A stretch of 64,000 nucleotides of DNA from Haliclona indistincta (taxonomy: Eukaryota; Porifera; Demospongiae; Haplosclerida; Chalinidae). The stretch covers positions 8,880,182 through 8,944,181 of the forward strand of contig OZ024790.1 in the NCBI GenBank assembly GCA_964017065.1, given 5' to 3'. Position numbers and translations under genes: made by a program. The notes beneath the pieces are model-generated. The model was given only the letters and a program-made list of their open reading frames with translations. It ran no database searches and was not told where the DNA came from. Positions 46,846 through 63,025 of this stretch are shown here, in pieces (within the stretch, counting starts at the first letter, position 1; every line of letters begins with the position of its first letter).

Positions 46846-47470
46846 CTACTATAGACATCGATCCATACCACAGTCATGTGTTTTAATTTGGCATGCATTG
46901 TCGTGCAGCTATTGTCTACCGATTGCGTTCCTGGTTTTATCATTCAACAGTGGTGTGTAGCTCCACTATACTCATTAATTGAAATGATTGTATTGAAATT
47001 CAGAACTGTTTTAGTGACTGTTTTGTGGGTGGTAACACCCTATTGTATAATAACAATGCTTTCAAAATTTACTACGTGACATCCTCATTATTACTACACT
47101 GTAGCTATGCATTCACTCAAATTTTAACTCCAGTTTGAATAATGGAATCTACAATTTGATAAAAAAAATTAACATAATTATTATGAAATTTTGATAAGAG
47201 TGACATGCTAGAAATGCTACTGGTCAACATACGTGGGTACGGTATGAGCATAGTACTGCATGGTATGAGTTACTATCCTACACTAAGATTTCATTGACTT
47301 ATTGTAGGTTGCTCTGCTGCTGCAGATCTGATAATTTCCAGTGCACCATATGCACGTGATTTTGAGCCACCCACGCAGTTAATGCTTTGCGTGGGTCGTA
47401 GATTAACCGCGAAGCTGACTGTGAAATGAACTGAACTTGGCACGCTGCCACGGTTCCTGTGCAGACAGTA
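46846..47470. other. Intergenic region AAT-9 to AAT-10
   Basis: This 625-bp gap is AT-rich. It contains a short block GTGTTTTAATTTGGCATGC and, near 47280-47450, a stretch that is duplicated upstream of AAT-13 (62820-63010). I see no gene; the last 190 bp, conserved between the two copies, are the best candidate for the AAT-10 promoter. Confidence 0.5.
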
Positions 47471-49279
47471 ATGGTGGACGGATTGAGTACTCTGTGTCGG
47501 CGCCTTCCCTGTCTATCGAAATGGCCGAAACGAGACAGCAGCGAAGTGCACGTGAAGGGCGTGCACATAGTCGTCGGCTTTTTCTTCATGATAAACTTTC
47601 AACTCGGGATGGGATTCTTGGGGATACCGTTCTCGTTTTTCCACGGCGGTATTCTAGCCGGCGTGATCAGCATCACAGTGGTCTCCATACTCAGCTGTAT
47701 CACCTCAATATGGGTGCTGGAAGCAACATCCAGGGCACAGGTAAGCTTATAGTTCAAGTTTACACATTGCAAGCATGCATCACATGGTCACATTAGTACA
47801 TGCTTGTGATTGTCACCTTGTAGGCCTTCACAGAGCACCAACAAGGTGCGACATTGATAAAAGGTTCTATATTCCAAATGCTGAGTCGTCACAGGAAATT
47901 TGAGATCTCCGAAATCTGCGGCCTGTTCCTGGGCTGGTGGGGAAAGTATGCATACATGATTCTGGTCACGATAACTGCATTCGTGTATATGTTGGGGTAT
48001 TCAACAGTCGCTGGTTCTTCATGGGCTGTAAATATTCCTCTGAATTTTGATGCCCTCGAGGAATGCAACAATACCAACTTCTACAAACAAGTTCTCCCAG
48101 GTGTAATTCCGTGCAGAAATGCATATTGGTTTAGCCTATTCCTTCTTGCTTGCATTGTAGTCCCTCTTTCAATGATCAGCCTCAAAGAACAGGCTATCAT
48201 ACAGATAGCAATGAGCATTCTACGATTCACCGCTCTCGGAATGATTTTCACTTTCTCACTCGTGAATCAAACTTACAGTGGCACCATCTGTGCATGTGAC
48301 AGACCTTGGCGCACTAACACAAGCGATTTGGAGCAGTGTGACATTAATTCTACAATCACACATGCTTTATTTCATTTTAATTTTGAAGCTTGGACAGTTT
48401 CTTTGCCAGTCATGGTTTCAGCAACAACTCTTCAGACTGCTATTCCAATATTGACGTTTCCAATTCGACAGAAGAAATATCTCAGAGGACTTATGGTGAC
48501 AACATACATCGTATTTTTCTCATTATTTTCGTTGCTGGGAATACTAGTCCCAATATGGTGGAGAGATTGCATCAACGAGACCTGTACTCTCAATTGGGTA
48601 AGTAATATCGAAGACACGGTAGCGCTGTACATGAATGCAGAATAATTATTTTGAGTGTAAAAAAATTTGTTTTTTTCTTTAGGACCCTTTGACTCATTCT
48701 AGCTTTAGCATGCCCTTAAGAGCATTCTCATATTTCATCATCATATTTCCAAGCGTGGATATCCTCACCGCTTACCCAATATCATGTGTACTCATGGTCA
48801 ACAATATATATTTGGTGTTCGGCAAAGACTCGGCCGAAGCCAGCAAGAAGTGGACATCCTTCATAGTCCTACTGGTGATGAAGTTCTTTGGATCACTGTT
48901 TCCCATACTGGTTGCAATGGCCGTGTCTAATCTCGTAACTGTGCTAAAATACAGCGGTTTCATGTCATTCTTCCACTCTTTCATTGTTCCGATAATAATA
49001 CAGTTCAGTTCACAGTGGGTTTGCTACAAGACATTCAAGAAGGCGCTGGAAACTCGGAACTACACACTTCAAGAGTCTTCGGGCAATGGCGCGGCTGCGC
49101 AGAGTGAAGAAAAGTCACAACTGATAGAAACAGAACAATCGGTGAAGCCATCTGACCTCTACATGACCCCGTACTCAACCATCTTCAGCCATTGGCCGAT
49201 GGGAATAGTGATTGGAGGTGCGGCTATTGTTCTACTAGCACTGACTATTAACAGTTTTTTCAATACAAACAATTACTAA
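47471..49279 (+). CDS. AAT-10: TMEM104-like transporter (546 aa)
   Basis: The exons are 47471-47740, 47824-48597 and 48683-49279 (introns 83 and 85 nt, phase 0). The start MVDGLSTLCRRLPC precedes HIVVGFFFMINFQLGMGFLG. The KFEISEICGLFLGWWGKY block has GWW instead of the usual GRW. Exon 3 begins DPLTHSSFSMPLRAFSY and ends with KPSDLYMTPYSTIFSHWP before the final helix. It is intact. A near-identical second copy starts at 63026. A minisatellite lies just downstream, between this gene and the convergent POLR2D. Confidence 0.85.
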
Positions 49280-49365
49280 AAAATAATGTGGAAGTTTATA
49301 AAGATTTAATTTTTTGTATTACTTTTATTTTCAGTGAAAAAACATACAAATAACACGGAATTAAT

Positions 49366-49533
49366 TATGGTTATAAACCATGACCAAATATGGATATAAA
49401 CCATGACCAAATATGGTTATAAACCATGACCAAATATTATGGTTATAAACCATGACCAAATATGGTTATAAACCATGACCAAATATGGTTATAAACCATG
49501 ACCAAATATTAAGGTTATAAACCATGACCAAAC
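49366..49533. repeat. Minisatellite, seven copies of a 23-26 bp unit
   Basis: The unit is GGTTATAAACCATGACCAAA plus a short AT spacer. Seven copies occur in direct orientation, one with GGATAT in place of GGTTAT. Each unit starts with a near-palindrome (ATGGTT-ATA-AACCAT), so single strands could fold. Spacers are not unique sequences of constant length, so this is not a CRISPR array. It lies between two convergent gene ends. Confidence 0.9.
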
Positions 49534-49740
49534 CTAACACAAGTTAGAAGGCTTAGTAAAGGTACGAAACCTCGTAGCCAGGTACTAGTAGTGAGGAGAG
49601 AAGAATAAGCTTCTTTTTCTCCCTTTCGCTCCACCCCTTCTAGTGTCTGGGTATGTTTATAATATGTGTCAGAAAGAGAATATTTTTTAACGAAAAATTC
49701 AGTTACATGAAGGTGCATGTCTGTGATGGTGGTGGTAGTA

Positions 49741-50661
49741 TCAGTACTGGTAGTTCATATGAGTTCTGATGTCATCGAGTGCCTCGTTCAACTCCAGATC
49801 ATCGAATCTTCCCTGCAAGCTGTGGAAACAAGTATAGGATCAAGAGGCTAGCGTCATAATGTGGGCTCGAGGAAGAACTCCATAAACAGTGAACAGGATG
49901 CTTAGATATCAACAAAAGACAGTAGTAGCTAGTAGTTTGGGTTTGTCATTTAACCATAGGGGAACATTTAGAGGTCTTTTGTTGTCATAGGACAAAAATT
50001 AGAGGTTCTTGGTAATGGTTTATTTGCTATGACTATAGCTGGTAAACATATAAACGCTACTGGGCAATTTTACTTCACATAGAAACTTATTCTCATTTAG
50101 TCGTTAGCAGAACACATGGAAACAGGCTACCAACGATTATCGCCAGCAAGTGTCTGTTTGTCTACAAGTGTGTGGTACTGTACAAGTACATGTATGTCTG
50201 GATTTATAGACTTGCCTTGGTAATAGGGCCTTAGCTTCGTCTGCATCAGAAGGTGCTAGGTTGGCGAGGCATGCCACCTCAAACTTGTGCAGTTTGTGTT
50301 TCTGGAGAGTACTGCATGGTGAAAGAAATGATGAAATATCGGAGTTTTGTCTGACACCTACCCTCTGACTGCTGAGATGGTTTCGCGGCTGTTGTACTTA
50401 CTGAACGTCTGGCAATAGTCCAGCGTCTTTGTAAATACTTCAGACAGCTCCTGGTCGTCGTCCTGGCTCTCGTGCTGAGCTTTACGATGCTCCAGCAACA
50501 TCTTTACCTCTGAAATCAGCAGAGCGTCGGCATTTTCAAACTCTGCATAAAGTACAAAGAAAAGCACGTGTTTATTGTGTCAAATTACGCATACCTTTTC
50601 CAAATCGGAGCTCAGTTGCGTCCTCTTCCAAAGGAGCAGGTTCTTCTCCTTTTGCCGCCAT
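49741..50661 (-). CDS. POLR2D: RNA polymerase II subunit RPB4 (140 aa)
   Basis: The exons, in transcript order, are 50661-50595, 50542-50362, 50311-50216 and 49819-49741. The joined frame is 141 codons including the stop. It reads [79 protein letters not shown] and [20 protein letters not shown], ending NYQY, with the length and ending of metazoan RPB4 (human 142 aa, ending SFQY). RPB4 with RPB7 forms the stalk of Pol II in the nucleus. Intron 3 has a GC donor (AG|GCAAGT) rather than GT. The 5' end is 141 bp from the start of AAT-11 on the other strand. Confidence 0.95.
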
Positions 50662-50802
50662 GTTATTTACACCACGCCCATTCTTGAGCATATATACGTA
50701 ACGTAACGCGATTGCGATCGTGCATTGTGCAAAGCCTCCGGGAACCGAAGTATAGTCTCTCAACTGGATTTTGGTGCAGCTACAGGTCCAAGCGAACCGA
50801 AC
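50662..50802. promoter_or_regulatory. Probable bidirectional promoter POLR2D / AAT-11
   Basis: Only 141 bp separate the two start codons, which point away from each other. The interval has ACGTAACGTAACGCG near 50696-50710 and no TATA box. A housekeeping gene and a transporter copy therefore probably share a promoter region. Confidence 0.5.
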
Positions 50803-52670
50803 ATGAAGTATATCGGTAGCTTGTGCGAGTCTCTCGCGAACTGCCTGAAATTTGGTCCAATGAAAAAGAGCGAAGAAGCCGGAGCGTCACCGCAGTCACT
50901 CAACATCGTGGTCGGCTTCTTCTTTCTCATCAACTATGAGCTGGGCACGGGATTTCTGGGCATCCCTTTCGCCTTCTTTCACGCGGGGGTATTGACAGCA
51001 GGCGTGACTTTAATCGTAGCAACTTTTATCTCCTGGAACACGGCGATATGGGTGCTGGAAGTGATGGCGAGAGCTCAGGTATGCTGTGACACCTGACATT
51101 GTATGCTGTTACCACTTCATGTTGCTTATTGTCTCTCTCACAGGCAATAGTTACGTACAGAGATAACCCGGACGAAATGCCGAAATTTGAAGTTCTGATA
51201 ACACGCAAGTTTGAATTCAGTGAACTGTGTGCATTGTTTTTGGGTCGCTGGTCAAAATATGCATTTCTTCTCTTCATCAGTGCTTTCACTTTTACTGCCT
51301 GTCTGGCATATGCGACGGTTGCTGGAACTGCCTGGTCGGTAAATTTGCCGCTTGATTTTGGAGATGTCCACCAGTGCAATGATACCGATTTTCATTTCAC
51401 TGTCCTCCCGACTGATCTCCGATGTCGGAATGCGTACTGGTTCTGTCTGTTCTTGTTTGGCTGCATCGTGGTGCCTCTCTCCTTAGTACAGCTAAGAGAA
51501 CAGATGATTGTACAGTTATTGTGGAGTTTTCTCAGATTTGTTGCCATCGGGACCATACTGCTCTTCTCATTTGTCAACTTGATCGCAGTGAGGGATATCT
51601 GTGAGTGTGACAACCCATGGGGCTACTCGCAGCTGGAGAACACAACCGAAGATTTGAGCTTTGAAGAAGTCTGTTCCTTGAACCAAACTACCTTTGCTGA
51701 CATCACTACCACATTCAATCCGAGAGCTTGGTTTGTTTCAGTGCCTGTAATTGTGACCGCGTTGAATTTTCACCAAGGCATACCAGCTTTGACGCATCCG
51801 GTCAAGAACAAGAAGCGCCTAGGAACGTTACTGCATACCTTGATGTTTGTGATTTCAACGGCATACATGCTGCTCGGCGTGATTCTCTCGCTGTGGTGGA
51901 AGAGGTGCATTGATGAAGTTTGCACACTCAATTGGGTAAGCATTGCTAATTCCATTAAGCACATCAATTCTTTTTTAGCAATTCTCCTTCTTATTCTCTA
52001 ATAATGTATAATAATCTCTTGTGTTCCTCTCTAGGACCCTTTGACAGACCCCAGGTTTGCTATGCCGCTCAGACTTGTCTCGTACTTCATCATGATCTTT
52101 CCGAGCGTAGACGTGGTATCCATTTATCCTCTCGTTGTTTTGACTATGGTCAACAACTTGTACATTGTTGTATTTGGCAAGGACTCTGCGGAGGCGAGCA
52201 AGACATGGAAAACGTTCTTTATTCTTCTAGTCATGAAATTCATAGCTGCTTTGTGCCCTATAGTCGTGGCGCTTGCTGTGTCTAATCTCGTCAAAGTGCT
52301 CACATTCACTGGCTTGGCAGGAATATTTTTAGCATTCTTCTTTCCCACTCTGCTTCAGATCAGCTCTGAATGGGTTTGCAGGAAGAAATTTGGGCACTTT
52401 TTAAGACAACGCAACGGCAATTCATCGGTCCATGAGCTACAAGAGACTTCATCACACGCCAGCAGAGATACTCCTGACCACGAAGACAACCCTCTCATTC
52501 CTTACCAGAAGATGGAGTCCTCTTCCATCTACATGACACCGTATTCAAATATCTTCAGCCATTGGCCGGTTGTGATGGCCATTGGAATCGTGGAACTGGC
52601 TATTTTGGTACTAGCTATGCTGGGTATCTTTCTACCCATCTCCATATTCAGTCATGATGTATCATCCTAG
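50803..52670 (+). CDS. AAT-11: TMEM104-like transporter (567 aa)
   Basis: The exons are 50803-51078, 51144-51935 and 52035-52670 (introns 65 and 99 nt, phase 0). The start MKYIGSLCESLANCLKF is the first ATG of the frame after the divergent promoter. The first helix has LGTGFLGIPFAFFHAGVLTA, with AG in place of GG. The cysteine loop reads QCNDTDFHFTVLPTDLRC. Exon 3 has a longer loop (HELQETSSHASRDTPDHEDN) before SIYMTPYSNIFSHWP and a longer tail (FSHDVSS). It is intact and closest in style to AAT-1. It ends the main array. Confidence 0.85.
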
Positions 52671-53083
52671 CCACAACAGCTGGCAATCAACTGTAAGTAA
52701 CTATTGGGAACTAATGTAACTTCCTTAGAGAATGACAATAGTGCTATGGTGGTTCACTGTTAATATGTTTGCCAAGAATATTTTGTGAAGAATGAAGTTG
52801 CCGTGACATGCATGTGATTGTGTGCTAACCAGTTGCACATGCATGTGATCTCATTAGCAGCAAGCTAGGAGCACTGTCAGCACTGTTGTTTGACCTCCAA
52901 TCACTTATCTACCAAAAATGCATGTCTTGGTAGATAAATAGTTGTTCGTCCATGAACTTGGTAACAATAATTTTCTACCGTGCTGTGTGACCAATGGTTA
53001 ACTGACAGCCAAAATCCTGCACTAATATCACAGTGTTATACTCAAGTTGACATTAAATTTTACAACCATACATGTAGCTTGTT
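52671..53083. other. Intergenic region, convergent gene ends
   Basis: This is a 413-bp gap between AAT-11 and the dehydratase gene on the opposite strand. It holds an imperfect inverted repeat around 52910-52940 (TCTACCAAAAATGCATG and CATGTCTTGGTAGA) and otherwise nothing I can identify. Confidence 0.5.
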
Positions 53084-56000
53084 CTAATGGCTAACATCAG
53101 ATGCATTGCACACCACACTTGCTTCTAAATTAAGTGATTCTTTCTTCTGTGTAGTCACTTTGAGTCGAATGACCTTTGACCCTTTTTCCTCTGTGACATA
53201 ATAGTGCACCTCGGCTTCTGCCGGCAGGAAAAGCGGACGCTTGAAGTTGACCACTATTTCCAGAGGATAACAAGTAGAAAACTGACAGTCTTGATCTGTA
53301 AAGAGAGAGAGAGAGTGAGAGAGAGAGAGAGAGAGAGGGAGGGAGAGAGAGAGAGAGTATTTGAGATAGTACTGTATACCAGATAAAGGCATTGCATGTA
53401 TAGGGAAGCAAAGAAAACACCATGTACGTACTCAACATTAGAACATAGAATAACCATGACAATCTCCACAAACACACTTAAGTAGACAAAGTCTTCGTCT
53501 TTGTTGCACAACCAACACAGCAAGTTCCCAGTATGTGACTACATGTAAACATGGTTCCTGCTGTATGCATTATTAGCCATTGGTGTCTGCCAAATGTTTA
53601 CATGGTGTCCTACAGTGGCGCACTAACTGTGCTGCAGGAATCGGAGGACAATGGTTTGAAATCTCAACAAACAGTCATTGACTCAGGGCTTCAAATTAAT
53701 TTATTTTCAAATTAGCCAGCAGGGCTAGTGCAATCAAATTGAACCACTTTCTACCAAAATAATTTTAAGCATTAATGAAGTTGTTTCCAGTCAAATTCTG
53801 CAGTAAGTCTACAAGTATCTCTAGCCAGCTGGGCTACCATTTTACTAGTCCAAGCTATATTTACTATCCTCTGGCTAGTGCTAATTTGAAGCCCTGGTCA
53901 TTGTACATGTGTTGTGAGAGTGAAAGTTACACTGTTTATATAAGGACAGTGATTTCAGGCTTCTTGTGTTAACCCTTCACAAGCGATGGGTAACTACTGT
54001 TTGCCTGGCAAGTTTGATGTCACAGGAAGTGGGTTTCACTATTTGAAATAGGTTATTTAGCTGACAGGCGAAATAGGGGGGTTGGGGTGGGATCATGACA
54101 AGGGTCGGAGGCACTGCCTAGCAGAGCAATGGTGAGAAAACCTAGCACTAGCCCGCACATTGTGCAAGTTGATCTTGTGTACGAACAGCGATCAAAGCAC
54201 GTATAATGGTTAGTGATGTGCACAGAAACAGAGGCTAGAATTGCTGTCTGCACTTAGAGGGTCAAAGAGCTTCGTGCACTTTTGTTTACACGATGGAGAA
54301 ACATTGGTCCTTTTTACTTTTACTACAGCACAAAAAATTCGGTGTGAATGTGTGTATGGCAGCAAATGTGGGCAGCAGCAATAGTGTCTCTGGTCTGATA
54401 CCAGCTGATCAACTCAGCATGAAGGACATCAAGGAGCTACAAATGTACCGTATTTCTTCTAAAGATTCAGCACCTCCTATTTTTCGGCACCTTGTCGCTG
54501 AAATGTGTACTAAACCTCCAAATTTCGGCAAGCGCTTTGGTTCTTTGTCATAGTAAGCCAGCAGCCTGATGCGAAAAGTGCTGTACTTCAGCTGTAGATG
54601 CGTTCTCGTCCAAAACACGTGCTCGTCGCCACACCTCCAATTATTCAACGCTTCTGGAACTTCTGCCACAATTACTTCCAAATATTGGGATCCGAAATTA
54701 TTTATTTTGCGCCGAATTTTTAGAAAAAATACGGTACTAAGTATAGGGGTATTATATACTTACCATTCAATATACAAGAGAGGCTTCTTGACAGGGTCCA
54801 CATGCCGTGAGCCATCGGTTTGTTGTAACCGATCATTTTAGCCGTGGCTTGGTTCAGATGATGTGGACTATAGTCGCCACACACACCAGCAAACTGCCAA
54901 CCAATATCAACCGGCACTTTGAAGGAAGATAGATCAGTATCTGCAGCACCAAGAAAAAGAAAGAATAATTTTATTTGATTTTCTAACAGGTTCAAAGTAG
55001 TAGCTAATGAAAGGTTTATACAGTACCTCCCACCTCTACCTCTAGTGCCCCCTAAAAATCATTGTCAGAAAGTGAATTTTTGTCTTCAGTTCTTCTTTGG
55101 TGTTAAAATAAATAGTCTAGTAGCTCCCTCCCAGACCCGGAGGGCTTAAACTTTTTCGAAAATGACTCTCTAAAAAAGCCGATGCAGTGTATTTATTTAT
55201 AAAGTAAACAGCAAGCCTATTGTGTCCAACTACTAAAGAAAAACTGAACACGGCAACCACGGATAAAATACGTGAAACTCTATAACAAGATATAATAATG
55301 CTCAAATTTTAACTCGCACACATGCACATTACAAAATATTATCCCTCACATGGAGATTCATCCTCATTCCGAGGTAGCTGTCCCTGCTTCGGACCGCGTC
55401 TGGTACGTGACTGAGTTGCCTTATTACGTGACAAGATGGTCGTAACTCCCTCCCACACAAGAGTCTTTCCAGGAAGCGAAGACACGCTAGCAGTGACGTC
55501 GATTTCAATTCCCTTCTCCACTACTCGGACCTCAGAGACGTGCGCTTCAAGTGTAAACTTTGGTGACTCGTCAAGTTGAAGAGAAGAGTATATGATCATC
55601 GTCTGCCGCAAGTGGATTAGACCGAGTGGGCTGACTGGGAAATCGGGGCTCGATATTATTTTGAGAAAAAGACCGAAGAAAGCACTTTCCATGTAGCAGT
55701 GGGGTTCACGACACTTGTCAGTTTTTAGGTGATCGACAAAATCACAAAGCTGACAGTACTTGGTGTAGTTCTGTGAGTCAACCCTACATCAAAACAAAAA
55801 CTATGACGTACACAGGTTTTAAATGTTAAAATTTTACCTAAATTCTTGCTGAATAGCTGAAAGACTATCTTTTAGTTCTTTAGGAACGGGTATTCGAGGA
55901 TTTTCTTCGTTTTTAGTTCTCCATCCACTTGGTAAACTCCCTTGTGAGCGCCATATCACGTTATTCAGGAGACCACAGAGGGATTTCTTTATTGACACAT

Positions 56001-56094
56001 CGTCAGGTCGTCTCCGTCTTGCACCCAGGAGCGACAGAACGACCAGGGGAGCTAACACGGCAAGCAAAACGACCAGCAACCAAGCTACCGCCAT
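53084..56094 (-). CDS. Membrane-anchored MaoC-type hot-dog dehydratase (359 aa)
   Basis: The exons, in transcript order, are 56094-55838, 55783-55350, 54940-54764 and 53295-53084; the joined frame is 360 codons including the stop. Residues 1-25 (MAVAWLLVVLLAVLAPLVVL) form a hydrophobic segment followed by ARRRR, a signal anchor. The middle has FPVSPLGLIHLRQTM and a first hot-dog-like half. The C-terminal half has the hydratase signature GWQFAGVCGDYSPHH, with the catalytic Asp/His pair of MaoC/hydratase-2 enzymes, then KPMAHGMW. These enzymes hydrate or dehydrate acyl thioesters in fatty acid or polyketide metabolism. The exact substrate is unknown. The last acceptor's pyrimidine tract is a (CT)n microsatellite. 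It is divergent from CARM1 at 81 bp. Confidence 0.85.
53302..53357. repeat. (GA)n microsatellite at an acceptor site
   Basis: Dinucleotide GA with a few interruptions. On the coding (minus) strand it is CT-rich and directly forms the pyrimidine tract before the last exon of the dehydratase gene. Confidence 0.9.
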
Positions 56095-56175
56095 TTATTT
56101 TAAGACACGCCTTCGGAATGTGAAGGCGTGGTCGGGATCACGTGTTTTTGACCGGTAGCCACATGTAAAAAAGTT
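56095..56175. promoter_or_regulatory. Probable bidirectional promoter, dehydratase / CARM1
   Basis: The two start codons face away from each other across 81 bp. The interval has GGATCACGTG (an E-box, CACGTG, near 56137) and no TATA box. The 5' UTRs must be very short or overlap. Confidence 0.5.
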
Positions 56176-60839
<4,664 letters not shown>

Positions 60840-60884
60840 GTCAGTTTACTTAATACTCATTTTGACCTCCAACTGTGACCTCTC

Positions 60885-62003
60885 TGGTTCTGTCTCTTCC
60901 TGCTAGCAGTCATTGTCATTCCTTACTCGATGGTCAGCATTACTAAGCAAATTGTTCTGCAAATAGCAATGGGAGTGTTTCGATTTATTACAGTAGGAAC
61001 GATTCTGTTATTCGTCATTGTCAATGGTATATCGTTTGGGAGTGCCTGGTCATGTGACCAACCATGGAGAACCAACAATGACACAAGCGAAGAATACAAT
61101 GGTACCAAGTGTAGTGTTAATTCCACCCTCACGGACGTGCTTTTTCGTTTTCGTTTTGACACTTGGACAACCTTGATACCAATGTCAGTTAGTTGTTTCA
61201 CCGTCCACGCTGGCATGCCCTCACTGTCTCACCATTTGAGGCAGAAAAAGCATCTTGGAGCATTGCTTAATGTGGTATTCGTAGTCATTGGCTTGTTATA
61301 CATGATAATAGGTGTGACAATAGCTTTGTGGTGGAGAGATTGTATTATTGAAAACTGTACACTCAATTGGGTAGGTTCTATAATTATTTTTGTTTTTTTT
61401 AAAGATTTTTATTGCTTTTTTGCATAGGCACCATTGATCCACCCGTCTTTCAGTTTGAGCCTCAGAATTTTGTCCTACGGAATTCTACTGGTTCCGAACG
61501 TGTACATTATATCAGCCTACGCTATTGTGGTTTTAATAGCTGGCAGCAACATCTACTCTGCTCTCACAGGAAGACACTCTGCTGATGCTAGTGGGTGGTG
61601 GTTTGTCTTGCTTCTGGCTATAAAATTTGTTTACAGTTTAACTCCGATTTTAGTAGCAATGGGCGTGTCTAATTTTGTCACAGTCCTCAAGTTTCTAGGG
61701 GCAATCCTTCTCATTTATAATTTTTGGATTCCTATACTGTTGCAGCTGACTTCTCAGCGTCTGTGTTACAAGACTTTTAAGCAGGCTCTGCAATCAAGTT
61801 ACAATCTTCAAGAATCTCCTGTTATCAACAATGGTGCCCAGGAAAGTTCAAGATTAATTTCGGATTTGTCGTCAGGGAAACCATCAGATCTCTACATGAC
61901 GCCATACTCTAATACTGTCATCAGTCATTGGTCTGTAGTAGCTGTCATGGGAGTGTTGACTGTGTTCATGCTTATTTTCACTATTGTCAGTATGTTTTAT
62001 TGA
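60885..62003 (+). pseudogene. AAT-12: 5'-truncated second copy of AAT-9
   Basis: The partial exon 2 is 60885-61370 and exon 3 is 61428-62003 (intron 57 nt, phase 0). It starts abruptly at the Trp codon of the WFCLFLLAVIVIPYSMV block. Exon 3 differs from AAT-9 at a few sites (GRHSAD for GRDSAD, DLYMTPYSNT for DLYTTPYSNT), and exon 2 at more (NNDTSEEYNGTKC). What remains is open, but exon 1 and half of exon 2 are missing. It is either a truncated duplicate or the other allele of AAT-9 joined to CARM1 by the assembly. Confidence 0.75.
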
Positions 62004-63025
62004 CTATTATAGTCATCCATACTACAGTCATGTGTTTTAAGTTGGCGTGCATTGTTGTGCAGCTATTGTCTACCGATTGTGTTCCTGGTTTTATCATTCA
62101 ACAGTGGTGTGTAGCTCCACTGAGGAAATAATTATAACTTTCAGCCATTTGATTTTAGGCATGCGCTCGAAAATAAAATGCAGCACGAGGTCCCTTTTCT
62201 CATGCACAGTCACATATGAAATTTTGATAAGAGTGACATGCTAGAAATCTACCGGTCAACATACGTGGGTAACGGTATGAGTATAGTACTATTATTGTTT
62301 CTAACTCTACAGCACATACAGAGCACTACACATACATGCAGTGAACTACCAGCTGTTCTTGTAACAACCAGCAATGACGAAGTAGTCCAAATCACGGAAG
62401 AAAGTACTCCGGAAGTGATGTCACGTTCAATTAACATATTTCTGGTTATACTAAAGTTGTCTATTGAAAATAATGGTGACAAAAAGATACATAAAATTAA
62501 TAACAGAAACTGAAGATAGTGCTGAAGGTCAGCCCCACATAAAGTGAGACTGCCTTGAAATTAATCTTAAACTGCTAAAGTAAAGTTAGGTGAATTAGAA
62601 AATGAAGAAATACAGTTAGAACAAGGACAGGAGATGTGGAGAAAACATAAGACAGACGGGTTGAAGTGATCAATAAAATAATATGACCAAAAATAGTTTT
62701 TTTATGTGATATAACTGAAGATAATGGAAGGTTGAGTGGATCAATAGAAGGAAGACTGTTCTAAATACGAGGAAGTCTCTGGTACAGTCTTCCTTCTATC
62801 TGTATGGTATGCATAAGTTACTATCCTACACTAGGGTTCCATTGACTTATTGTATGTTGCTCTGCTGCTGCTGCTGCAGATCTGCTTAATTTCCCTGAAG
62901 ATTGGAGTGCACCACATGCACGTGATTCTGAGCCACCCACGCAATTAGTGCTTTGCGTGGGTCGTAGATTAACCGCGAGGCTGACTGTGAGACTTGGCAC
63001 GCTGCCACGGTTCCTGTGCAGAGTA
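62004..63025. other. Intergenic region AAT-12 to AAT-13
   Basis: The beginning (to about 62120) and end (from about 62800) match the AAT-9/AAT-10 interval, but about 400 bp more lie in the middle (62300-62790), with ACATACAGAGCACTACAC and AT-rich sequence that I cannot identify. The extra block is absent from the other copy, so the two intervals differ by at least one large indel. Confidence 0.5.

Noticed and set aside
49366..49533. Possible CRISPR array
   Set aside because: Spacers are only a few AT bases and not unique; the genome is eukaryotic.
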